NCBI GenBank assembly: GCA_947178085.1
Contig: CAMWWS010000153.1
Span: 1-6,534, forward strand
Length of the DNA stretch: 6,534 nt
Reading direction: 5' to 3'
Origin: an uncultured Lachnospiraceae bacterium
GTDB lineage: Bacteria; Bacillota_A; Clostridia; Lachnospirales; Lachnospiraceae
Part shown: in pieces, positions 1-6,534 of the stretch
Layout of the letters: every line of letters starts with the position of its first letter
How positions within the stretch are numbered: the first letter of the stretch is position 1
Translations under genes and position numbers: made by a program
Notes under the pieces: generated by a model
Database searches by the model: none
Told to the model about the DNA's origin: nothing
Seen by the model: only the letters and a program-made list of their open reading frames with translations

Positions 1-1835
<1,835 letters not shown>

Positions 1836-1871
1836 CCTTCCGAACGGAAACAGGCTTGGAGGATTATAAAC

Positions 1872-3029
1872 ATGGCGGAGCAGAAAAGAGATTATTACGA
1901 AGTTCTCGGCGTAGATAAGAGCGCTGACGAAGCGGCGCTCAAAAAAGCATACAGAGTTCTGGCTAAGAAGTATCACCCGGATATGAATCCCGGAGATGCA
2001 GAGGCTGAAAAAAAATTCAAAGAGGCGTCTGAGGCATACGCTGTATTAAGCGACCCCGAGAAGAGACGGCAGTATGACCAATATGGTCATGCAGCCTTTG
2101 AATCCGGTGCCGGCGGAGGATATGGCGGATTTGATTTCAGCGGTATGGATTTCGGAGATATTTTCGGAGATATTTTCGGAGATTTCTTTGGAGGAGGCCG
2201 ACGCGGAAGAAACAACGGACCTATGAAGGGTGCCAATCTACGTACCAGTGTGCGGATTACCTTTGAGGAGGCTGTCTTTGGCGTTGAAAAAGAACTGGAA
2301 CTTACGCTGAAAGATGAATGTACTACTTGCCATGGCAGTGGAGCTAAGCCGGGCACAAGCCCCGAAACCTGCCCAAAATGCGGTGGAAAGGGTCAGGTCA
2401 TATCTACACAGCCGTCCTTCTTCGGAGGAACGAATAGAATTGTTCGGACTTGTCCGGACTGTAACGGAACAGGAAAGGTTATCAAGGAGAAATGCCCTGA
2501 CTGTTACGGAACGGGATATATTGCCAATAAGAAGAAAATACAGGTATCCATTCCTGCGGGTATCGATAATGGTCAGAGCGTAAGAATCCGTGAGAAGGGT
2601 GAGCCGGGAACTAACGGAGGACCGCGTGGAGACTTACTCGTGGAGGTAATCGTAGGACGCCATCCGATATTCCAAAGGCAGGATACAAATATTTATTCTA
2701 CCGTACCCATGTCGTTTGCAATAGCGGCGCTTGGTGGTGAAATCATTATAGATACGATAGATGGCAAAGTTATCTATGATGTTAAGCCGGGTACGCAGAC
2801 AGACACCAAGGTTCGTCTGAAAGGTAAGGGAGTGCCGTCTCTCAGAAGTAAGGACATAAGAGGAGACCACTATGTCACACTGGTAGTTCAGGTACCCGAC
2901 AAGCTGTCGCGTGAAGCGAAGGACCTTCTGAAACAGTTTGACGAACAGACCGGTAATACGTTAAACGCTGCCAAACAGGCAAGCTCCGGCTCAGAAGAAC
3001 CTAAGGGCAAAAAGAGATTCAGGAAATAA
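1872..3029 (+). CDS. dnaJ: Chaperone DnaJ (type I Hsp40), complete
   Basis: DnaJ is the cytoplasmic co-chaperone that hands substrates to DnaK and stimulates its ATPase. The 385-residue length is normal for a type I Hsp40. The J domain covers residues ~7-72 with the essential HPD triad at 35-37. A Gly/Phe-rich linker follows (~79-115), containing the repeat [12 protein letters not shown]. The zinc region has all four CxxCxGxG motifs: C150/C153, C167/C170, C194/C197 and C208/C211, enough for two zinc ions. Beta-rich substrate-binding domains and the dimerisation region follow to ~350, then a basic tail ending KKRFRK. The ATG at 1872 is fixed by GGAGGA at 1858-1863, 8 bases upstream, and by the conserved start of the J domain. 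It is co-transcribed with dnaK and followed 18 bases after the stop by a strong terminator. No key residue is missing. Confidence 0.98.
   Translation: MAEQKRDYYEVLGVDKSADEAALKKAYRVLAKKYHPDMNPGDAEAEKKFKEASEAYAVLSDPEKRRQYDQYGHAAFESGAGGGYGGFDFSGMDFGDIFGDIFGDFFGGGRRGRNNGPMKGANLRTSVRITFEEAVFGVEKELELTLKDECTTCHGSGAKPGTSPETCPKCGGKGQVISTQPSFFGGTNRIVRTCPDCNGTGKVIKEKCPDCYGTGYIANKKKIQVSIPAGIDNGQSVRIREKGEPGTNGGPRGDLLVEVIVGRHPIFQRQDTNIYSTVPMSFAIAALGGEIIIDTIDGKVIYDVKPGTQTDTKVRLKGKGVPSLRSKDIRGDHYVTLVVQVPDKLSREAKDLLKQFDEQTGNTLNAAKQASSGSEEPKGKKRFRK
2151..2186 (+). repeat. 12-bp tandem repeat in the dnaJ Gly/Phe region
   Basis: TTCGGAGATATT occurs twice back to back (2151-2162 and 2163-2174), followed by a third copy diverged at its end (TTCGGAGATTTC, 2175-2186). 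It encodes [12 protein letters not shown] in the flexible linker after the J domain. Repeats of this kind are common in DnaJ linkers. The two copies being identical in DNA suggests recent slippage or strong codon constraint, with the frame preserved. Confidence 0.85.
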
Positions 3030-3047
3030 ATTTGATATTTAAATAAG

Positions 3048-3093
3048 AAAAATCGCTGTGAAGTCTTTAATGAGGACCGGACAGCGATTTTTT
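3048..3093 (+). terminator. Intrinsic terminator closing the dnaK-dnaJ operon
   Basis: A 12-bp uninterrupted stem pairs AAAAATCGCTGT (3048-3059) with ACAGCGATTTTT (3081-3092), and a run of six T ends at 3093. The 21-base interior can form a second small helix, 3063-3067 with 3073-3077, including one G-U pair, so the whole is a long two-part hairpin. It begins 18 bases after the dnaJ stop. The A-rich left arm would give a T-run on the opposite strand, so the element could work both ways. No minus-strand gene here needs it. Confidence 0.93.
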
Positions 3094-3112
3094 ATTTGTA
3101 ATGGATTTGTAA
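3094..3112 (-). promoter_or_regulatory. Pho-box-like pair of direct repeats (TTACAAAT x2, 11-base period)
   Basis: ATTTGTAA is repeated exactly at 3094-3101 and 3105-3112 on the plus strand, which reads TTACAAAT-CCA-TTACAAAT on the minus strand. The 11-base period puts both copies on the same face of the helix, as in tandem sites for OmpR/PhoB-family response regulators. TTACA-type boxes resemble the direct repeats bound by Firmicutes PhoP. The pair starts right after the terminator T-run and lies ~40-60 bases before the -10 box, a reasonable place for an activator. The repeat is seen directly. The regulator family is an inference from spacing and base content. Confidence 0.4.
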
Positions 3113-3117
3113 CAGAT

Positions 3118-3136
3118 ATGATGCAAAAATGATGCA
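3118..3136 (+). repeat. Second direct-repeat pair (ATGATGCA x2, 11-base period) at the promoter
   Basis: ATGATGCA occurs exactly at 3118-3125 and 3129-3136, again with an 11-base period. The second copy covers the expected -35 position for the TATAAT box at 3153. Such placement suits an operator, or an activator site replacing a poor -35. The copies are plain to see. Any protein binding is inferred, and the surrounding A/T-rich sequence makes chance repeats possible. Confidence 0.35.
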
Positions 3137-3158
3137 TGTATGTTTTAGAATGTATAAT
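3129..3158 (+). promoter_or_regulatory. Probable sigma-A-type promoter for the envelope gene pair
   Basis: A perfect TATAAT -10 hexamer stands at 3153-3158, with transcription expected to begin near 3165, about 24 bases before the GTG start at 3189. The best -35 candidate at a permitted spacing is ATGATG (3129-3134, 18-base spacer), a poor match to TTGACA. That fits a promoter needing an activator, and the direct repeats just upstream could serve one. The preceding terminator means the two downstream genes need their own promoter. Confidence 0.6.
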
Positions 3159-3173
3159 GTGTAAGAATATAGC

Positions 3174-3180
3174 GAAAGAG
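3174..3180 (+). promoter_or_regulatory. Weak ribosome binding site before the GTG start
   Basis: GAAAGAG lies 8 bases before GTG at 3189. It is purine-rich but a poor Shine-Dalgarno match compared with those of dnaJ and of the next gene. An in-frame stop, TAA at 3162-3164, rules out a start further upstream. Confidence 0.45.
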
Positions 3181-3188
3181 ATGATATC

Positions 3189-4415
3189 GTGAGAAAGAAG
3201 ATTGTAAGTATCAATATCATGATACTGCTGTTGATGATATTAGCAGGTGTCAATGTCATGATATTGATAGTGATAATATTTCATGGCAGTTATGAAAGAG
3301 AAGATGCTCTCAGTGCGACATGCGTTGATGGGTATGTCAGTGAAAACAGATTTAGCGAATATGGAGAGCAATATTCTCTGATAGAGACAGTAGATGGTAA
3401 GTTTGCGGTAACACTATATGATAAAGAAAATAATGTAGTTCATACTGAGACTTATCTGAAGCTTCCGTGGATTGAAGAAAAGACGGACAACATATTAGAG
3501 ATTGGTGTGTCGGGAGGTGATATATCTTCGCTTATAGTTTATTATGATAAAGAGCGGTCGATAGTATCCCCATTTTATACGGAGTCATTTTATCTTAGGG
3601 ATAACTATGTTGCTTATATGAAAGATGAAAATACAATGGTATTGACAGATATATTCGAAGATGGTGAATTGTATATGGAAGTCAACAGGAATTTTAGCGA
3701 CACTCGGCATCTGGGAGGAATGCATCATTCTATAAAAAATGTCACAATGTTCACGCTGAATGGTCAGGATGTAGTGGCGCTGGAATACGATGAAGGTGAG
3801 GATCGGGAACTGATAACGGATATCATAGCGCTGGATGGAGAAGAGATTGTTTTTAATAAATTAGAGGAGATAGAGAGAAATTATGAGATTTTGGAGTATG
3901 ATATCTGCTCTCCTGTGTTGTTTGATTTTGAGAATACAAATCTGGCGATAAAAAAATTTATAGAGCTCAAAGTTAGTATTAATGAAGAACTATCGCAAAA
4001 ATATAGGAAAGAGTTGAAAATAACGATGGATTATCATGCTTTTGATTTTGATGATGATGGGTCGGATGATTATCTGGTGTGCATTGAAAGGGAACTGTAC
4101 GACGGAAGAGTGGAACATTGGATAGAAATCTATGTTACGAGACAAGGAAGCGGCTGGGTTTGGGATGGACATGAGAAAGAAATGGTAGAGAATGTGCCTT
4201 ATGAGTGTCTGGAATTAAATCTGCCGCTGTACAATCAGGTTGAAGAGAACGGGCATAAGCAGGTTATGGTATTAGATGAACAGGTGAACGGGTATTATAC
4301 AATCGTGCTTCCGGGGAGTAATCTGATATTAAGATATAATGATCGGTACAATAAATATGAATTTTGTGATCAGAATATCGAAGAGGAGGTTCTTTCTTTT
4401 GAAAAGGGTAATTAG
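3189..4415 (+). CDS. Unrecognised membrane-anchored extracellular protein with acidic DxDxDG loop
   Basis: This 408-residue protein is not recognised by name. Residues 2-4 (RKK) and a long hydrophobic stretch at ~5-31 predict a single N-terminal membrane anchor with the rest outside the cell; no signal peptidase site or lipobox is obvious. GTG at 3189 is chosen because the next in-frame ATG (3219) would remove the basic residues and part of the anchor. Residues ~110-220 are beta-rich and resemble, from memory only, a module seen in uncharacterised secreted clostridial proteins. At 286-294, DFDDDGSDD followed by YLV looks like the acidic calcium-type loop of VCBS/FG-GAP or EF-hand-like sequences. 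The last part has a GSGWVWDG segment (320-327) and is rich in Asn and Tyr. The C-terminus overlaps the next gene by 17 bases. Base composition is more AT-rich than dnaKJ. That it is a real protein is likely; the function is unknown. Confidence 0.85.
   Translation: MRKKIVSINIMILLLMILAGVNVMILIVIIFHGSYEREDALSATCVDGYVSENRFSEYGEQYSLIETVDGKFAVTLYDKENNVVHTETYLKLPWIEEKTDNILEIGVSGGDISSLIVYYDKERSIVSPFYTESFYLRDNYVAYMKDENTMVLTDIFEDGELYMEVNRNFSDTRHLGGMHHSIKNVTMFTLNGQDVVALEYDEGEDRELITDIIALDGEEIVFNKLEEIERNYEILEYDICSPVLFDFENTNLAIKKFIELKVSINEELSQKYRKELKITMDYHAFDFDDDGSDDYLVCIERELYDGRVEHWIEIYVTRQGSGWVWDGHEKEMVENVPYECLELNLPLYNQVEENGHKQVMVLDEQVNGYYTIVLPGSNLILRYNDRYNKYEFCDQNIEEEVLSFEKGN
4383..4390 (+). promoter_or_regulatory. 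Strong ribosome binding site inside the previous gene, fixing a TTG start
   Basis: GAGGAGGT contains a complete AGGAGG (4384-4389), with 9 bases before TTG at 4399. It lies within the last codons of the upstream gene. Ideal sequence and spacing, plus a signal peptide starting exactly at that TTG, decide the start of the downstream gene. Confidence 0.88.
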
Positions 4416-6534
4416 CATTGCTTTAATATTATGCTCTTTAAAGTGTATAAGCATTTATGCGCAAGCAATAGGAATGTATTCTACTGCCAAGATTATTTAT
4501 GAAGCTAAAGAAATTTCATACGATGTTCCGTTGGAGGAAAATGTATCAATACCATACGATGTTTCATTGGAGAAAAATGTATCAATACCATACAATGTTC
4601 CTTTGGATGAAATAGCAGAAAAATTAAAGCATGTCTACGCATATGACAATATGGTGCCTCTTAAAACAGAGGCGTGGTGGTCTGTTGAGTATTTATATGG
4701 AGAACTGGGAGCGCTGCCGGAAGGAGAGGATGTTTTGATATCTGTCTATGCTGTAAAAGGAAACAGATTGCTTTTTCTTCCGGAAGATAAAGCCAATACG
4801 GAGATTCTATTGAATGGTACACCCTGTAAAATGTATTATTCGGAGAAAGAGGAAGGATACTTGTTTTATGCTCTTATTGATTGGCAGCTGGTGGATGATG
4901 GTGTTCCTGTTAATTATTGTGAAGGTTATTATGATTATGGAATCAAAAGCTGCATTGTAGGAGTAAAAGAAGTGCCTGAACCTCATGTTATTAATTACTA
5001 CTATCAAGCAGATTATCAGTATGGAATAAACGATTTAGAAAAACTTGGAGAAGTGAGAGTAAGTTTTAACCCCAATGCGACAATTGAACTGACGGAGATT
5101 CCTATAGATGGGAATTTGTATGTGGACGCTATATTAGAATATATGGCTGATGCTATTAGGAAAAAACAACAATATGGCAGTTATGACGTATATCTGGAAA
5201 CATATGGGCGTCTGCATGGTAAATATGGCGAAGGTACATATGGTCAAATCACTGGGGTGATTACCGGTAACGGATTGGAAGAATATTTCTTTTTTGAAAT
5301 TTCGGATGGTTGGGGGTATATAGATAAGGAATGTGTATTTCCGACATTTTATAGCGGACCGGTAGATGAAAGTATTTACTTTGTGAATCATGGACATATG
5401 GCTAATAAGCCGGATAATCTGTTACAGAGAATCATAGGTTTGCAGCGGGAAGCCATTCATCTGGAAGTGACAAAAGATGCGGAGGAGGAAACAAAAGTAG
5501 CTAAGAGTGATATTACTGATTGTAATTCTGACATAGATTTTCGGACAATGAATGCAGAAGAAGCATTGGGCTGGATTAACTATGTGTACAGCTACGGGGA
5601 GTGTTTCGGAATGAATGAACTTGGATATCAGGAAGGAGAGCTGAGAGGGTATTATGGTGATGACATTCTTATGTATACACGGAATAATACTGGCGATACC
5701 ATCTATTTTATTCCGAAATCCGTGACAAATACTACTATAGTAGGTGAGAATGGACAAGAATACCGTGTGTATGTAAATAAAGATGGAAATGTGAAATTCT
5801 ATTGTTTGGAAAGTAATAGATATGCGGATAAAGACGGACAGTTAATGACTAAACTTTTTACGGAATGCTATCTGAGTACAGAAGCTGTAAAGGATTCTGT
5901 TTTAGTCGGAGAAGGGAAATTACAGTTGCTGGAACTTTCATTACTGGATGTGCCGGACGTAGCGGAGGATGAGTACGTCACTGCAACTAAGGAATATGTA
6001 GAAGATATTTTGAAACAGAATGAAAAGAGCGGCAGATATGAAATGTATATTGGAGAGTATGAAGCATTATTTATGAATGAAGTCTGCTTGTCTGTGGCGC
6101 TCTTAAATGAAGATGAGGCATACTATTTTCGTTATATGATTGTAAAGAATGGTGAGGAGAATTACTATTTCTGGCCGGTAGGGTTCGGCTTAGACGGCAG
6201 TCTGGAAGAATGTGAGGCGGACAGGCACTATATGAATAAAGTATGTATAGAGAGAACGATGCAGTTAAGGCGAAGAGAGATCGTTTTAGATGATAATATG
6301 GCAGTATCCCAAACGGCTGGAGAGGGTAAAGAAGATAAATGGGATGTAGACTTTGAAGTTATAAGAGATGGATATATATTTTACGAGCAACAGAATGAAA
6401 TTGATATTTATTATCCGCAGCTTATTGGCTTTGATGATTCTGCAAAAGAAGAGCGGATTAACGCTTTGATTGAAGAAGATGTAAAGAAAATAATAGGTGA
6501 TAAAAACAAGGAAGGCGATAATACTCTATATTGC
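4399..6534 (+). CDS. Unrecognised large secreted modular protein, 3' end cut by window
   Basis: The frame is open from TTG 4399 to the last base, 712 codons without a stop. Residues 1-23 form a signal peptide: MKR, then a hydrophobic run and a probable signal peptidase I site after YAQA (residue 23). The two cysteines in it, C12 and C16, are not in a lipobox. Residues 40-75 hold three 12-residue repeats of the type PYDVSLEKNVSI. Two diverged copies of one unit follow (about 93-357 and 392-631), both mixed beta-rich and Tyr/Glu-rich. From ~655 the sequence turns into a segment like the start of DUF4163/DUF3298 domains: a beta strand, YYPQLIG (671-677), then a helix with ERINALI (685-691). Those domains occur in extracellular Firmicutes proteins such as PdaC and RsiV. 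No catalytic motif is visible. The 17-base overlap and strong internal ribosome site suggest coupling to the upstream membrane-anchored protein. Function is unknown; a role at the cell surface is inferred. Confidence 0.88.
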   Translation, partial: MKRVISIALILCSLKCISIYAQAIGMYSTAKIIYEAKEISYDVPLEENVSIPYDVSLEKNVSIPYNVPLDEIAEKLKHVYAYDNMVPLKTEAWWSVEYLYGELGALPEGEDVLISVYAVKGNRLLFLPEDKANTEILLNGTPCKMYYSEKEEGYLFYALIDWQLVDDGVPVNYCEGYYDYGIKSCIVGVKEVPEPHVINYYYQADYQYGINDLEKLGEVRVSFNPNATIELTEIPIDGNLYVDAILEYMADAIRKKQQYGSYDVYLETYGRLHGKYGEGTYGQITGVITGNGLEEYFFFEISDGWGYIDKECVFPTFYSGPVDESIYFVNHGHMANKPDNLLQRIIGLQREAIHLEVTKDAEEETKVAKSDITDCNSDIDFRTMNAEEALGWINYVYSYGECFGMNELGYQEGELRGYYGDDILMYTRNNTGDTIYFIPKSVTNTTIVGENGQEYRVYVNKDGNVKFYCLESNRYADKDGQLMTKLFTECYLSTEAVKDSVLVGEGKLQLLELSLLDVPDVAEDEYVTATKEYVEDILKQNEKSGRYEMYIGEYEALFMNEVCLSVALLNEDEAYYFRYMIVKNGEENYYFWPVGFGLDGSLEECEADRHYMNKVCIERTMQLRRREIVLDDNMAVSQTAGEGKEDKWDVDFEVIRDGYIFYEQQNEIDIYYPQLIGFDDSAKEERINALIEEDVKKIIGDKNKEGDNTLYC
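4516..4623 (+). repeat. Three 36-bp tandem repeats encoding a 12-residue motif
   Basis: Units at 4516-4551, 4552-4587 and 4588-4623 encode SYDVPLEENVSI, PYDVSLEKNVSI and PYNVPLDEIAEK (residues 40-75). Units 1 and 2 match at 32 of 36 bases by eye. Unit 3 is similar over its first 24 bases and then diverges into the following domain. The repeat lies between the signal peptide and the first large unit, so it probably forms a spacer or stalk whose length could change by whole units without shifting the frame. Confidence 0.92.
4675..5469 (+). other. Internal unit 1 of the large secreted protein (residues ~93-357)
   Basis: First copy of a duplicated region. Landmarks shared with unit 2 are W93 and Y98-x-YGE (100-102), GEDVL (109-113), LLFLP (124-128) with N-T eleven residues on, EYMADAI (247-253) followed by GSYDVYL, and QRIIGLQREAIHLE near the end. 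The segment EYFFFEISDGWGYI (from 294) is reminiscent of SH3-like beta barrels, but that is too weak to name a domain. Confidence 0.6.
5572..6291 (+). other. Internal unit 2 of the large secreted protein (residues ~392-631)
   Basis: Second, diverged copy. Counterparts of the unit 1 landmarks occur in the same order: W392 and Y397-x-YGE (399-401), GDDIL (420-424), IYFIP (435-439) followed by N-T, EYVEDIL (532-538) followed by GRYEMYI, and ERTMQLRRREIVLD at the end. The spacing from the G of GxD to the F of the xxFxP motif is 17 residues in both copies, and W to YGE is 7 in both. Boundaries are approximate because loops differ in length. Confidence 0.6.
6361..6534 (+). other. Beginning of a DUF4163/DUF3298-like domain, cut by window edge
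   Basis: Residues ~655-712 show the pattern known from the start of these extracellular domains: a beta strand (IDIYYPQ), a short Gly turn (LIGF), an acidic stretch, then an amphipathic helix with the conserved Asn of the 'rIN' type (ERINALI), and apparently the next strand (TLYC). Only the first third of such a domain would be present, so the call rests on pattern resemblance. Confidence 0.5.

Noticed and set aside
1836..1871. Small inverted repeat TTCCGAACGGAA between dnaK and dnaJ
   Set aside because: The loop is only two to four bases and there is no T-run. Any hairpin is too small to act as a terminator, and the sequence is not the CIRCE element.
3030..3188. CIRCE heat-shock operator or a tRNA/small RNA between dnaJ and the next gene
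   Set aside because: No TTAGCACTC-N9-GAGTGCTAA pattern and no cloverleaf are visible. The only strong secondary structure is the terminator.
4399..4470. Lipoprotein signal peptide, because of cysteines at residues 12 and 16
   Set aside because: Neither cysteine is preceded by a lipobox (the preceding residues are LIL and SLK). YAQA at 20-23 is a good signal peptidase I site instead.
5278..5340. SH3-type cell-wall-binding domain around EYFFFEISDGWGYI
   Set aside because: Only a short W-G-Y resemblance exists, and the same region aligns with unit 2, which lacks it. Not enough to call a domain.
4807..5757. Three minus-strand frames (66, 87 and 111 codons) opposite the large secreted gene
   Set aside because: The plus strand is open for 712 codons with a signal peptide and internal duplication, so these are shadows made of low-complexity Ile/Phe/Ser-rich sequence.

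Overview
The window looks like chromosomal DNA from a low-to-moderate G+C Gram-positive anaerobe, most likely a clostridium of the Lachnospiraceae type. The DnaK ATPase domain lacks the insert found in proteobacterial DnaK after the 'NTIASIKR' segment, as in Firmicutes. Shine-Dalgarno sites are strong (GGAGG, AGGAGG), and GTG and TTG starts are used. The lineage is inferred from protein style; no rRNA or other marker is present.

Left part (1-3093): the end of a heat-shock operon. dnaK has lost only its first ~14 codons to the window edge. A 36-base gap with a good ribosome binding site separates it from a complete dnaJ. DnaK is the ATP-driven Hsp70 chaperone, and DnaJ is the zinc-containing Hsp40 that delivers substrates and triggers ATP hydrolysis. 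A strong intrinsic terminator just after dnaJ closes the operon. The control elements of the operon (CIRCE, hrcA, grpE) would lie upstream, outside the window.

Middle (3094-3188): a compact control region. It holds two pairs of 8-base direct repeats, each pair with an 11-base period. The first pair reads on the minus strand as two TTACAAAT boxes, resembling sites of PhoB/OmpR-type response regulators. Then come a perfect TATAAT -10 box and a weak ribosome binding site before a GTG start.

Right part (3189-6534): two unrecognised cell-envelope genes in tandem, visibly more AT-rich than dnaKJ. The first encodes a 408-residue protein with one N-terminal membrane anchor and an acidic DxDxDG loop. 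The second starts at a TTG inside the end of the first (17-base overlap) behind an AGGAGG site. It stays open for 712 codons to the window edge. Its product has a signal peptide, three 12-residue tandem repeats, two diverged copies of a ~240-265-residue unit, and the beginning of what looks like a DUF4163/DUF3298-type domain. The overlap and shared direction suggest co-translation and joint work outside the membrane, but their function cannot be read from the sequence. There are no RNA genes, mobile elements or CRISPR arrays, and no convincing minus-strand genes.
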